Notes under the pieces: model-generated
Database searches by the model: none
What the model saw: the letters and a program-made list of their open reading frames with translations, nothing else
What the model was told of the DNA's origin: nothing
Part shown: piece by piece, positions 53,231 through 63,153 of the stretch
Numbering within the stretch: the stretch's first letter is position 1
How the letters are laid out: every line of letters starts with the position of its first letter
NCBI GenBank assembly: GCA_964390905.1
Contig: CAYMLO010000039.1
Coordinates: forward strand, 3,566-67,565
Source: JAFGLZ01 sp964390905
Lineage (GTDB): Bacteria; Planctomycetota; Phycisphaerae; UBA1845; JAFGLZ01
Length of the DNA: 64,000 nt
Reading direction: 5' to 3'
Program-made: the position numbers and the translations under genes

Positions 53231-56074
53231 ATGAACATGCGAACGGGTCTGCTGGGGGTTGCGGTAGTTGTCTGTCTTGTCGGTTTGCCAACATGGGCGG
53301 CCGAGCGGTACGTCCCGACTCAGTACACCACGATCCAAGCGGCCATCGATGCCAGCAGCGATGGGGATGAGGTCATCATCGCCCCCGGCACGTATCAGGG
53401 CGACGGCAACCGCGATCTCGACCCCAACGGTCTGGCGATCACGGTTCGAAGCACCGACCCGAACGATCCGAACATCGTCGCCGCGACGGTGATCGACTGC
53501 GGCATGGACCCGAACCACTGGGACGATCCCAACTACACCGAGGATCCCAACTACCATCACCGCGGGTTCTACTTCCATGGCGGCGAAGGCCCGAACTCCG
53601 TCGTGGCCGGTCTGACCATCACCGGCGGTTACGATCAGTTGGGCGGCGGGATGTGCAACATCACGAGCAGCCCGACGGTGACGAACTGCACGATCAGTGG
53701 GAACACGGCACTCTACGGCGGCGGCGTCTACTGCTCGTCTGCCAGCCCGGCGCTGACGAACTGCACGATCAGCGGGAACTCGGCCTCGGGCTCCAACGCC
53801 AGGGGCGGTGGGATCCTGTGCTACGACAGCAGTTCGACGCTGACGAACTGCACGATTAGCGGGAACGCGGCCTCGGGCTCAGATGGGGACGGTGGCGGCG
53901 TCTGCTGCTACAACAGCAGCCCGACGCTGACGAACTGCACGATCACCGGGAACTCGGCCACTCGTGACTGCGGCGGCGTCTACTGTAACTACAGCACTCC
54001 GACGCTGACGAACTCCACGATCAGCGGGAACTCTGCCTCTAATCGGGGCGGCGGCGTCCACTGCTACTATGCCAGCCCGACGCTGACGAACTGCACGATC
54101 AGCGGCAACTCGGCCGGTTATGAGGGCGGCGGCGTCTGCTGCATGTGGGACAGCAGCCCGACGCTGACCAACTGCATCCTCTGGGATGATGCGCCGCAGG
54201 AGATCCGCGTGGTCTCGGCGAGCCCGGCCGTCACCTACTCCTGCATCTCAGGTGGCTGGACGGGGGAGGGCAACATCGACGCCGATCCGCTCTTCGTCGA
54301 CGCCAACGGGCCGGACGACGACCCAAATACGTGGGAAGACAACGACTGCCACATCTCGCCCAGCTCGCCCTGCGTCAACGCAGGCGATCCGAACGGCGAC
54401 TACGCCGGTCAGACCGACATCGATGGCCAGGGACGAGCGAACGGCATCGTCGACATGGGCAGCGACGAGGTCTGGGCCGAGCCGCCGGTCCACAACATCA
54501 CACAAGACACCTACTTCTCGCGAATCCAGGACGCCATCGACGCCGCCAACGAAGGCGACGAGATCGTCCTCGCCCCGGGTACGTACACGGGCGACGGCAA
54601 CCGCGATCTGGACCCCAACGGCCTCGCGGTCACAATACGAAGCATAGATCCGAACGACCCGAACGTCGCCGCGGCGACGGTGATCGATTGCGGCATGGAC
54701 CCGAACCACTGGGACGATCCCAACTACACAGATGATCCCAACTACCGTCACCGCGGGTTCCACTTCCATAGCGGCGAAGGCCCGAACTCCGTCGTGGCTG
54801 GCATGACCATTGCGGGCGGTCATGTTGAGGCGGACTACTCGGACGACCCCAACGGCTGGGGAGGGGGGGTCCTATGCCTGGACAGCAGCCCGACGCTGAC
54901 GAACTGCACGATCAGTGGGAACTCGGCCGACTGGCATGGCGGCGGCGTCTGCTGCTACGACAGCAACCCGACGCTGACGGACTGCACGATCAGGGCGAAC
55001 TCGGCCTGGTACTCGGGCGGCGGCGTCTGCTGCACTAACGGCGGCAGCCCGACGCTGACACACTGCACGATCACCGGGAACGCGGCTGACTACCGCGGCG
55101 CCGGCGTCTACTGCTACGACAGCAGCCCGACGCTGACACACTGCACGATCACCGGAAACGCCGGCCTCCGCTGGGGCGGGGGAGTCTACTGTACTTCGTA
55201 CAGCCGGCTGACGCTTGCGAACTGCACGATCAGCGGGAACTCGGCCGACGACGGCGCCGGCGTCTACTGCTTCGATTTCAGCAGCCCGACGCTGACGGAC
55301 TGCACGATCAGCGGGAACTCGGCCGCTGGTGACGGCGGCGGCGTCTTCTGCAGGCACTACAGCAGCCCCATGCTGACGAACTGCACGATCAGCGGGAACT
55401 CGGCCGCTGGTGACGGCGGCGGCGTCTTCTGCTGGGATTACAGCAACCCGACGCTGACGAGCTGTATCCTATGGTCCAACAGTCCCGACCAGATCTACGA
55501 CTCGTTGAACTGCCTGACACGGGCGACTTACTCCTGCATCCAAGGCGGCTGGTCTGGGATGGGCAACATCAGCGACGACCCGCTCTTGGTCGATCCCAAC
55601 GGCCCCGACGGCGATCCGAACACCTGGGAGGACAACGACTACCACCTGTCCCCCAACTCGCCCTGCATCGGCACCGGCGACCCCAATGGCGACTACGCGG
55701 ACCAAACCGACATCGACGGCCAGCCCAGGCTCGTCGGCGTGAACGTCGACATCGGCGCTGATGAGTTCGCCCGCGTCCTGAACCTGACCGTCGTCGGAGA
55801 CGACAAGGGCCAGGTCCTCGTCGAGCCCAACGACATGTACTACGAGCCCAATGCCGTCGTGACCCTCACCGCCCTGCCCAACGCGGCCCAGGGCTTCTTC
55901 GGATGGCAGGGGGACGTCCCCCCCGGCCAGGAGCACTACAACCCCCTGACGATCACCATGGACGCCGACAAGGACATCACCGCCACCTTCCGATGCGGAC
56001 TCGGCACCGTCCCCATGCTGCCGATGATCCTAAGTATGCTTGGCTTGCACGTGGCGGTGAGACGAAAGTCATGA
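53231..56074 (+). CDS. Giant exported Cys-rich right-handed beta-helix protein (first of a tandem pair)
   Basis: ATG 53231 has GGAGGCGAG ending two bases upstream, which decides the start; the frame is open to 52349. 947 residues with a signal peptide (LGVAVVVCLVGLPTWAAE). Two successive modules are present. Each begins with a TTIQAAIDASSDGDE or SRIQDAIDAANEGDE opening strand and has 24-28-residue coils of the form LTNCTISGNSA...GGGVYCY-SSPT, six in the first module and seven in the second. Each then has an Asp-rich DADPLFVDxNGPDxDPN...DIDG block. Each coil holds two Cys. An InlB-like domain (WQGDVPPGQEHYNPLTITMD) and an anchor tail from Cys922 end the protein. Likely a surface adhesin or polysaccharide-binding fibre. 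It is 44 bases from its paralogue. Confidence 0.82.
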   Translation: MNMRTGLLGVAVVVCLVGLPTWAAERYVPTQYTTIQAAIDASSDGDEVIIAPGTYQGDGNRDLDPNGLAITVRSTDPNDPNIVAATVIDCGMDPNHWDDPNYTEDPNYHHRGFYFHGGEGPNSVVAGLTITGGYDQLGGGMCNITSSPTVTNCTISGNTALYGGGVYCSSASPALTNCTISGNSASGSNARGGGILCYDSSSTLTNCTISGNAASGSDGDGGGVCCYNSSPTLTNCTITGNSATRDCGGVYCNYSTPTLTNSTISGNSASNRGGGVHCYYASPTLTNCTISGNSAGYEGGGVCCMWDSSPTLTNCILWDDAPQEIRVVSASPAVTYSCISGGWTGEGNIDADPLFVDANGPDDDPNTWEDNDCHISPSSPCVNAGDPNGDYAGQTDIDGQGRANGIVDMGSDEVWAEPPVHNITQDTYFSRIQDAIDAANEGDEIVLAPGTYTGDGNRDLDPNGLAVTIRSIDPNDPNVAAATVIDCGMDPNHWDDPNYTDDPNYRHRGFHFHSGEGPNSVVAGMTIAGGHVEADYSDDPNGWGGGVLCLDSSPTLTNCTISGNSADWHGGGVCCYDSNPTLTDCTIRANSAWYSGGGVCCTNGGSPTLTHCTITGNAADYRGAGVYCYDSSPTLTHCTITGNAGLRWGGGVYCTSYSRLTLANCTISGNSADDGAGVYCFDFSSPTLTDCTISGNSAAGDGGGVFCRHYSSPMLTNCTISGNSAAGDGGGVFCWDYSNPTLTSCILWSNSPDQIYDSLNCLTRATYSCIQGGWSGMGNISDDPLLVDPNGPDGDPNTWEDNDYHLSPNSPCIGTGDPNGDYADQTDIDGQPRLVGVNVDIGADEFARVLNLTVVGDDKGQVLVEPNDMYYEPNAVVTLTALPNAAQGFFGWQGDVPPGQEHYNPLTITMDADKDITATFRCGLGTVPMLPMILSMLGLHVAVRRKS

Positions 56075-56107
56075 TCTGACCGGGTCCCACCACGGTCCTT
56101 GGGGTTA

Positions 56108-56116
56108 GGAGGCGAG
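56108..56116 (+). promoter_or_regulatory. Conserved ribosome-binding context GGAGGCGAG
   Basis: The same nine bases, ending exactly two bases before ATG, occur here, at 53220-53228 (gene 53231) and on the minus strand at 41293-41301 (gene 41290). The gene at 34358 has a near match (GGAGGCAG). All four encode proteins with the shared C-terminal anchor. It includes an SD core but is longer and more conserved than ribosome binding alone needs. Confidence 0.6.
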
Positions 56117-56118
56117 CG

Positions 56119-59100
56119 ATGAGACTACAGGTCTGTTCAGCTGTTGCTGTCATGGTTGGCGTGCCGCTGGCACACGCCGCAGAGCGGCACGTCCCGAGTC
56201 AGTACGCCACGATCCAGGCTGCCATCGATGCCAGCAGCGATGGGGATGAGGTCATCATCGCCCCCGGCACGTATCAGGGCGACGGCAACCGTGACCTCAT
56301 TTACGGCGGCTTGGCCATCACCGTCCGAAGCGCCGACCCGAACGATCCCAACGTCGTCGCCGCGACGGCGATCGACTGCGGCATGGACCCGAACCACTGG
56401 GACGATCCCAATTACACCGAGGATCCCAACTACCATCACCGCGGGTTCTACTTCCATAGCGGCGAAGGCCCGAACTCCGTCGTGGCCGGTCTGACGATCA
56501 CGAACGGCTACGTCGATGCGTCTTCCTCCTCCGATCCCAACCGCTGGGGAGGCGGGGTTTTCTGCTGGGACAGCAGCCCGACACTGACGAACTGCACGAT
56601 CAGCGGGAACTCGGCTTGTGAGGGCGGCGGCGTCTTCTGCTACTACTACAGCAGCCCGACGCTGACGGACTGTACGATCAGCGGGAACTCGGCCACGGGC
56701 TCATACGGTACGGGCGGCGGCGTCCACTGTAACTACTACAGCAGCCCGACGCTGACGAACTGCACGATCAGTGGGAACTCGGGTCATCAGGGCGGCGGCG
56801 TCTACTGCTACACAAGCAACCCGACGCTGACGAGCTGCACGATCAGCGGGAACACGGTCGACTACGACGGCGGCGGCGTCCACTGTACCTACGACAGCAG
56901 CCCGACGCTGGTGGACTGCACGATCAGCGGGAACACGGCCGACGACGGCGGCGGCGTCTGCTGTACACAGGACAGCACGCCCGCGCTGACGAACTGCACG
57001 ATCAGCGGGAACTCGGCCGACGGCGACGGCGGCGGCGGCGGTGGCGTCTGTTTCTACGACAGCAGCCCGACGCTGACGAACTGCACGATCAGCGGGAACT
57101 CGGCCAACTACTACGGCGGGGGCGTCTACTGCTACGACAGCAGCCCGACGCTGACGAACTGTATGTTCAACGGGAATTCGGCACAACGGTACGGCGGCGC
57201 CGTCTGCTGTAGAGATGAGAGCACGCCCACGCTGACGAGCTGCACGATCAGCGGGAACTCGGCCGTCTACGGCGGCGGCGTCCACTGCTCCCCAGGCAGC
57301 CCGACGCTGGAGAACTGCACGATCAGTGGGAACTCGGCCGACTACTACGGCGGCGGCGTCTACTGCGCCTCCGGCAGCCCGACGCTGACGAACTGCATCC
57401 TCTGGGACGATTCCCCGCAAGAGATCTACATGGTCTCCGGGAGCCCGGCCGTGAGCTACTCCTGCATTGCCGGGGGCTGGACCGGCGCGGGGAACATCGA
57501 CGCCGACCCGCTCTTCGTCGATGCCGACGGGCCGGACGACGATCCGAATACGTGGGAGGACAACGATTACCACATCTCGCCCAACTCGCCGTGCATCAAC
57601 GCGGGCGATCCGAACGGCGACTATACGGGGCAGCTTGACATCGACGGCGAGCCGCGTGCGAGCGGGGTGGTCGATATGGGTAGCGACGAGGTCTGGGCTG
57701 CCGACACATGCACGCTGACGCTGACGGTCGAAAACGAGGACTGGGGCAGCGTTGAGGTGGAGCCCAACGACCCGAACTACGCACCGTTCACGTACCCCTT
57801 CGGCACGGAGGTGACATTGACGGCTGCGCCCGTCGAGGGTGCGGGACTCGGTCATTGGCAGGTTTTCGATCCCAACCAGCCGGGTGATGCCAACTACGCA
57901 GCGGAAGATGCGAACAACCCTCTGACAATCGTGATGGACGCCGACCAACAGGTTGCCGCCGTCTTCATGGGCGTCCACAACATCACACAAGACACGTGGC
58001 ATGCGACCATCCAGGCGGCGATCGGCGCAGCGGGTTCCGGCGACATCGTGGAAATCGCGGACGGGACGTACACCGGGGCCGGGAACAAGGACCTGGACTT
58101 CGGCGGCAAGGCGATCACGGTGCGGAGTGCCTCCGGCGATCAGGCGTTGTGCATCATCGACTGTGAAGGCAGTGGGCGCGGGTTCGACTTCCACAGCGGC
58201 GAAGGGCCCGATTCGGTCGTTGAGGGCCTGACGGTCCGAAACGGCTACGCCGCCCGGGGCGGCGGCGTCTACTGTGAGTGGTCCAGCAGCCCGACGCTGA
58301 CGAACTGCACGATCAGCGGAAACGCCGCTGCGGGCTACTACGGAGAGGGCGGCGCCGTCTACTGCTACTACAGCAGCCCGACGCTCACGAACTGCACGAT
58401 CAGTGGGAACTTGGCCTATGATGACGGCGGTGGCGTGTTCTGTTACAGCAGCAGCCCGACGCTGACGAACTGCACGATCAGCGGGAACTCGGCCGCTGGT
58501 GACGGCGGCGGCGTCTACTGCTGCTACGGCAGCCCGACGCTCACGAACTGCACGATCACCAGAAGCGTGGGCGACCACTACGGCGGCGGCGTCTACTGCG
58601 ACAGGAGCTACCCGACGCTGACGAACTGCACGATCAGCGGGAACTCGACCTCGGTCGCATACTGCGGCGGCGGCGGCGTCTACTGCTCGGGGGGCAGCCC
58701 GACGTTGATGAACTGCACGATCAGCGGGAACTCGGCCTACTACGGCGGCGGCGTCTACTGCTCGGCTAGCAACCCGACGCTGACGAACTGCATCCTCTGG
58801 AACGATACGCCGCAGGAGATCCACGCGCTCTCCGGGAGCCCGGCCGTGACCTACTCCGACGTCGAGGGCGGCTGGACGGGGACGGGCAACATCGACGCTG
58901 ACCCGCTGTTCGTCGACCCCAACGGCCCAGACGGCGATCCGAATACGTGGGAAGACAACGACTATCACCTCTCGCCCAACTCCCCGTGCATCAATGCGGG
59001 CGATCCGAACTACGTGGTCAATCCCAATTACCCCACGGACATGGATGGTGAGCCGAGGGTCAACGGGACGGTCGATATGGGTGCCGACGAGTTCTGGGGG

Positions 59101-59430
59101 GATCACGTCGTGCTGACCCTGGTGGTCAGGGGCGAGGACAAGGGCGACGTCGATCTCAGCCCAACACCGGCATTCAGCGTCGATACCCGGCATTGGTATC
59201 TGATCAACACGGCGGTGACGCTGACGGCGGATTGGGAAGAAGGCAAGTACTGGCTTGGTTGGGAGGGAGACATCTCGCCGGGCGAGGAGCACACCAACCC
59301 GCTGACGATCACGATGGACGAGGACAAGGAGATTTCCACATCCTTCCGGTGCGGCATGGGCGTAGGGCCATTCCTGCCCATGATCTTCGCCGTCCTCGGT
59401 CTTGCCCTCTGGTTCAGACGCAGGGCGTAG
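56119..59430 (+). CDS. Giant exported Cys-rich right-handed beta-helix protein (second of a tandem pair)
   Basis: 1103 residues, ATG 56119. Signal peptide (VCSAVAVMVGVPLAHAAE), then the same opening as its neighbour. First module: ten coils of LTNCTISGNSA...GGGVYCY type, an Asp-rich block, and an InlB-like domain (about 535-610). Second module: an IQAAIGAAGSGDIVEI opening, six coils, and another Asp-rich block. A second InlB-like domain (WEGDISPGEEHTNPLTITMD) and the anchor tail from Cys1078 (CGMGVGPFLP, hydrophobic, WFRRRA) end it. The DNA of the coils is itself nearly repetitive (ACGAACTGCACGATCAGCGG recurs many times), so copy number may vary by recombination. Function is inferred as for the neighbour. 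Confidence 0.82.
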   Translation: MRLQVCSAVAVMVGVPLAHAAERHVPSQYATIQAAIDASSDGDEVIIAPGTYQGDGNRDLIYGGLAITVRSADPNDPNVVAATAIDCGMDPNHWDDPNYTEDPNYHHRGFYFHSGEGPNSVVAGLTITNGYVDASSSSDPNRWGGGVFCWDSSPTLTNCTISGNSACEGGGVFCYYYSSPTLTDCTISGNSATGSYGTGGGVHCNYYSSPTLTNCTISGNSGHQGGGVYCYTSNPTLTSCTISGNTVDYDGGGVHCTYDSSPTLVDCTISGNTADDGGGVCCTQDSTPALTNCTISGNSADGDGGGGGGVCFYDSSPTLTNCTISGNSANYYGGGVYCYDSSPTLTNCMFNGNSAQRYGGAVCCRDESTPTLTSCTISGNSAVYGGGVHCSPGSPTLENCTISGNSADYYGGGVYCASGSPTLTNCILWDDSPQEIYMVSGSPAVSYSCIAGGWTGAGNIDADPLFVDADGPDDDPNTWEDNDYHISPNSPCINAGDPNGDYTGQLDIDGEPRASGVVDMGSDEVWAADTCTLTLTVENEDWGSVEVEPNDPNYAPFTYPFGTEVTLTAAPVEGAGLGHWQVFDPNQPGDANYAAEDANNPLTIVMDADQQVAAVFMGVHNITQDTWHATIQAAIGAAGSGDIVEIADGTYTGAGNKDLDFGGKAITVRSASGDQALCIIDCEGSGRGFDFHSGEGPDSVVEGLTVRNGYAARGGGVYCEWSSSPTLTNCTISGNAAAGYYGEGGAVYCYYSSPTLTNCTISGNLAYDDGGGVFCYSSSPTLTNCTISGNSAAGDGGGVYCCYGSPTLTNCTITRSVGDHYGGGVYCDRSYPTLTNCTISGNSTSVAYCGGGGVYCSGGSPTLMNCTISGNSAYYGGGVYCSASNPTLTNCILWNDTPQEIHALSGSPAVTYSDVEGGWTGTGNIDADPLFVDPNGPDGDPNTWEDNDYHLSPNSPCINAGDPNYVVNPNYPTDMDGEPRVNGTVDMGADEFWGDHVVLTLVVRGEDKGDVDLSPTPAFSVDTRHWYLINTAVTLTADWEEGKYWLGWEGDISPGEEHTNPLTITMDEDKEISTSFRCGMGVGPFLPMIFAVLGLALWFRRRA

Positions 59431-59733
59431 TTGGACTGACGTTCGCAGCGAACTTCACAGGCCCGCAGGTTCGTCCTGTGGGTCTGTTTCTTTGGGCCGT
59501 TTGGCCGTGGTCGTATCATCTGGTATCTGGTAGCATTCCGAGCACGGATGCGTCACGGAGAGTAGCGCATACGTTGTGCCAGGACTCTCGACAAGGCCCA
59601 CAGATCGATATCTGAGGGACTTTCTGGGTCGATGGGGATGTTGGGGGACGGGCCGAACAGGTTTCAGTATCAAGACACAGCCAAATCTGCTTCTGACAGG
59701 TGTACTCGGTCAATCGTTGGGGCCCAAGGATTC
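59431..59733. other. 303-base gap holding a terminator, then leader DNA of the TIM-barrel gene
   Basis: The Rho-independent terminator at 59457-59493 occupies the start. After it no gene is visible until the TIM-barrel protein. In-frame ATG codons at 59632 and 59638 could also start that protein but have no ribosome site and give a leader that is not signal-like. Confidence 0.45.
59457..59493 (+). terminator. Rho-independent terminator after the tandem beta-helix genes
   Basis: Arms 59457-59469 (ACAGGCCCGCAGG) and 59475-59487 (CCTGTGGGTCTGT) pair over 13 positions with two G-T wobbles, loop TTCGT, followed by a T-rich run TTTCTTT to 59493. It begins 26 bases after the TAG of the second beta-helix gene. 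This is the clearest intrinsic terminator in the window. Confidence 0.85.
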
Positions 59734-62700
59734 ATGACATCATTTTGTGGTTGGCGCACCGCTTCAGAGGTGGGGGTCACGAACTCGAACGGGAATTGGC
59801 GTCCCCCACGGCTGAAGCCTTGGGGCGCCAATGCGCTGCTGCTCTTCCTTGCGCTCTGCGTTCTGAGTCGGCCGTGTCTCGGCGAGGCAGTGATCGAGCT
59901 GTACACCGCGAAGCTGACGCTTGACGATCAGGGGCGCGTTCGATCGTTCGGGTACGCCGACGGTTCCGAACACGCCGTGCCCGGTCCGCCGGCGTTCTCC
60001 GTGGACATCGACGACGTCCCGCGCTTCCCCACGGCGGTTGTCGGGTCGCCGAACGGGCTGGCGGTGACGTTCGAAGGTGGCACGGTGGCGGAGTTCCGCG
60101 TCACCTCGCGACCGGGATTCGCCCTTCTTGAGCTGCAGAAGCTCGCCTCGACGGGGACGGTTCAGCGATTCGGTCTCTTCTCGCTGCCGATCCCTCCCAA
60201 GACCCAAGTGGCCTCCAGGATCAACGCCGCACATCTGGGTCAGCACAGCCTCGCGCTCATGGCCGCCGAGCCGAACGTCCGTGCGTTCTCCAGCCGGTCC
60301 ATGGGTCAGCGCTCCAACAAGTCGGGCTGCACGCACCGGTTCACACCGACGGACGGCAACGCTCGGATCGGGCGACGCGCAGCCCGCTTCACGGCCACCA
60401 GCACGAGGACCGACAACGGCGGATGGTCGCTTCGCGGCAAGACGTTCCGGCCGCCACTCGATCTGTCAGGCTGCACCGCCATCCGGGCGCGGGTCCACGG
60501 CGACGGGAACGGCGAGCTACTCAAGATCCAGCTCCACGACGGAAGCCGGGGCTATCGGGACAACTACATCAAGATCGACTTTCGGGGCTGGCGACAGTTG
60601 ACGCTGACCGACAACGCCATCAACACGATCCGGTACGATCGGGTCAGACACCTGAGCTTCTACTACAACGGCCTGCCGGCCAAGAAGACCGTGACGTGTC
60701 TCATCGACCAGGTCGAGGCCGTCCTCGATCGAGGCGGCAGGGAGGAAGCGGTCGTTCTGGAGGACTTCGAGAACCCCCACTCCCCGCTCTGGGACGGCGG
60801 GCCCGCGACGCTAAACGTGCAGACGTATCAGAGGCATGGGATCAGGCCGGCGCGCTTCGGCCTGATCGTGTGCCCAAGAAGCGACTTTGCCAAAACCGTC
60901 GAGCGGTTCGAGGCGATCGCCGGCCTGCCCAGCCCACACCCGGGTGGCGTGTGGAGCAAGACGTCTCCCTGGATCAAACGCTCGTACCTGTTCATCACGC
61001 GGTTCAGCGAATCGCAGACCGACGAGGCGCTGGCGCTCGCCCGCCGCGGTGGGTTCCATACGATCCTGATCCTCGGCGGGTCCTGGCACGAGTCCACGGG
61101 ACACTACCGGGTCAACCGCAGGAACTTTCCTGACGGGCTCGCGAGTCTGCAACGCACGGTGCGCCGGTTCAAGGACGCTGGCTTCAAGGTGGGCCTGCAC
61201 TTCCTCGGTGCATCCATCCGCCCGCCTGACCCGTATCTGGCGCCCGTGCCCGACAAGCGCCTGGTCAAAGGCGTCTCGGCCGTCCTGGCCAAGGACATCG
61301 ATGAGAAGGCCGACTTCGTCCCCACGACCCAACCGCCGAAGGACTTCCCAGCCGAGGATGGCGGATACCGCGGCAACGGCGCCGTCCTCTGGATCGACGA
61401 CGAGCTGATCCAGTACGCGGCTCGGTCCATGGACCCCCCTTACGGATTCCGCGGATGTCGACGCGGGCATCTCGGCACACGTTCGGCCCCACACCGCAAG
61501 AACGACCGAGTGGACCACCTCGTGCGCTCGTACGGCTATCACATGTACGACATGGACACGACGCTGCTGGATGAGGTGGCCGCCAACTTCGCTCGCGTCG
61601 CCAACGCCTGCGACGTCGATATGCTCTACTTCGACGGTTCGGAGCGGTTGCAGGGCGACCACTGGTACTACAACGCCCGCCTGCACAAGGCCTTCTACGA
61701 CCGGATGAAGAACAAGGATATGCTCCTGCAGGCCAGCAGCTTCAGCCACTACTCGTGGCACATCATGGCCCGCAGCGCCTCGGCCGACGGACACGGCGAT
61801 CTCAAGGGGTACCTCGACGCGCGCTCGTCCTGGTTCGACACGCTGGCGGAGAACCTGATGCCGCTCGACGTGGGTTGGTACTACGGCTACGACCCGAACG
61901 CCACGCCCGACATGTTCGAGTACGTCCTCGCCGCGACCCTCGGATACGACTGCTCGATGTCGTTTCAGGTCTCCGTCGACGCCGCCAAGCGGCATCCCTT
62001 CACCGGGACGATCCTGGACATGATCGCACGCTACGAGAAGCTCCGGTTGTCCGGGCGCGTGCCAAAGGCCATGCGGGATCGGTTCCGGATCGACCCCGCG
62101 CTCGGTGGGAACATGGAGCCGGAAGAGCGGGCGGCGCGACTCGACAAACGCCGCGAATACCGACTGCTCGGCTCCGAGGGCAGAGAGTGCTTCCAGCGCG
62201 TCGTCTACTCCCCGTGGAAGGAGGTGCGCGCGATCGACGGCAAGCAGAACGTGTTTGACGTACAGATCAAAGACGGCCCGGCGCCCGTCGGCGTCCAGGT
62301 CCATGCGATGCCCGGTCCCTGGCTGCAGCCAGAACCGGCCTACCGCGCAGCCGATGCGCTCGTGTTGGAGACCTTTGACGATCTGGCCGGCTATGCTCGC
62401 AGTCCGAAGCCGGGCCAGAAGGTCTACAGGATTGGCCCTGGCGAGGGCGGCTCGACCCTTCAAGGCGTCACGCAGCGGCTGGAGTCTACCGACCAAGACG
62501 TCAGAGAGGGTCAGCGTTGTGGCGTCTACACGGCCACGAGCGCCCGGCTGCATCCCGACGGATGGTCGGTCATCGGCAAGCGCTTCGATCCCCCGTTGGA
62601 CCTCTCCTGGCACAAGGGCATCGGCCTGTGGATGCGCGGCGACGGAAAGGGCGGGCGGTTCAAGGTCCAGCTTCGCGACGGCGGCAAGGGCGTACAGGAC

Positions 62701-63153
62701 TACTACATCACCAACGACTACGTCGGTTGGCGCTATCAGCGACTGACCAGGTCGGCCCAGGACCGCCTGGACTACCAACGTGTTGTCAGCCTGACACTCT
62801 ACTACAACGCCCTGCCCGCCAAGACGACGATCTCCTGTGGCCTCGACGACATCAAGGCCTTGCGCCAACTCGATGACCGCACGATCGCCGATCTTTGGGT
62901 CGACGTCGGCGGCAAGCGATTTGCATGGAAGGGCAGCCTGGCCACCGGCCAGTATCTCTTCTTTGATCCCGACAAGTCCGTCACGCGCTACGCCCCCGGC
63001 CTCGGCGACGGCGAATCGTCCCCGCCCCGCCCAGAAATCCTGTTGCTGCCTCCGGGCCAGCACAAGATCATCCTCGGCTGCGGCAGCCCGCTGACCATGC
63101 CCCTCCGGTTCCGCACGATGCACTACCCACCGGAGCGGTACCCGATTCCGTGA
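59734..63153 (+). CDS. Exported TIM-barrel protein flanked by duplicated jelly-roll domains, possible glycosidase
   Basis: The start is uncertain: ATG 59734 (AAGGA close upstream) or a later GTG, because the hydrophobic signal core is ALLLFLALCVLSRPCLGEA. About 1139 residues from ATG 59734. Counting from there, residues about 195-350 and about 915-1070 are copies of one jelly-roll domain with shared motifs GGWSLRGKTFRPPLDLSG / DGWSVIGKRFDPPLDLSW and FYYNGLPAKKT / LYYNALPAKTT, like CIA30- or CBM-type sandwiches. Between them lies a TIM barrel with FHTILILGGSWHE, CDVDMLYFDGSERLQGDHW and DVGWYYGYDPN; the Asp-Gly-Ser-Glu cluster is a candidate active site. I do not recognise a named glycosidase family. 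The substrate is probably a polysaccharide. Confidence 0.65.
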   Translation: MTSFCGWRTASEVGVTNSNGNWRPPRLKPWGANALLLFLALCVLSRPCLGEAVIELYTAKLTLDDQGRVRSFGYADGSEHAVPGPPAFSVDIDDVPRFPTAVVGSPNGLAVTFEGGTVAEFRVTSRPGFALLELQKLASTGTVQRFGLFSLPIPPKTQVASRINAAHLGQHSLALMAAEPNVRAFSSRSMGQRSNKSGCTHRFTPTDGNARIGRRAARFTATSTRTDNGGWSLRGKTFRPPLDLSGCTAIRARVHGDGNGELLKIQLHDGSRGYRDNYIKIDFRGWRQLTLTDNAINTIRYDRVRHLSFYYNGLPAKKTVTCLIDQVEAVLDRGGREEAVVLEDFENPHSPLWDGGPATLNVQTYQRHGIRPARFGLIVCPRSDFAKTVERFEAIAGLPSPHPGGVWSKTSPWIKRSYLFITRFSESQTDEALALARRGGFHTILILGGSWHESTGHYRVNRRNFPDGLASLQRTVRRFKDAGFKVGLHFLGASIRPPDPYLAPVPDKRLVKGVSAVLAKDIDEKADFVPTTQPPKDFPAEDGGYRGNGAVLWIDDELIQYAARSMDPPYGFRGCRRGHLGTRSAPHRKNDRVDHLVRSYGYHMYDMDTTLLDEVAANFARVANACDVDMLYFDGSERLQGDHWYYNARLHKAFYDRMKNKDMLLQASSFSHYSWHIMARSASADGHGDLKGYLDARSSWFDTLAENLMPLDVGWYYGYDPNATPDMFEYVLAATLGYDCSMSFQVSVDAAKRHPFTGTILDMIARYEKLRLSGRVPKAMRDRFRIDPALGGNMEPEERAARLDKRREYRLLGSEGRECFQRVVYSPWKEVRAIDGKQNVFDVQIKDGPAPVGVQVHAMPGPWLQPEPAYRAADALVLETFDDLAGYARSPKPGQKVYRIGPGEGGSTLQGVTQRLESTDQDVREGQRCGVYTATSARLHPDGWSVIGKRFDPPLDLSWHKGIGLWMRGDGKGGRFKVQLRDGGKGVQDYYITNDYVGWRYQRLTRSAQDRLDYQRVVSLTLYYNALPAKTTISCGLDDIKALRQLDDRTIADLWVDVGGKRFAWKGSLATGQYLFFDPDKSVTRYAPGLGDGESSPPRPEILLLPPGQHKIILGCGSPLTMPLRFRTMHYPPERYPIP

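Noticed and set aside
56701..59292. An 863-codon minus-strand open frame inside the second beta-helix gene
   Set aside because: It is the antisense of repetitive GC-rich coils; its 'repeats' (DRAVRQRRAAV) simply mirror the sense repeats.
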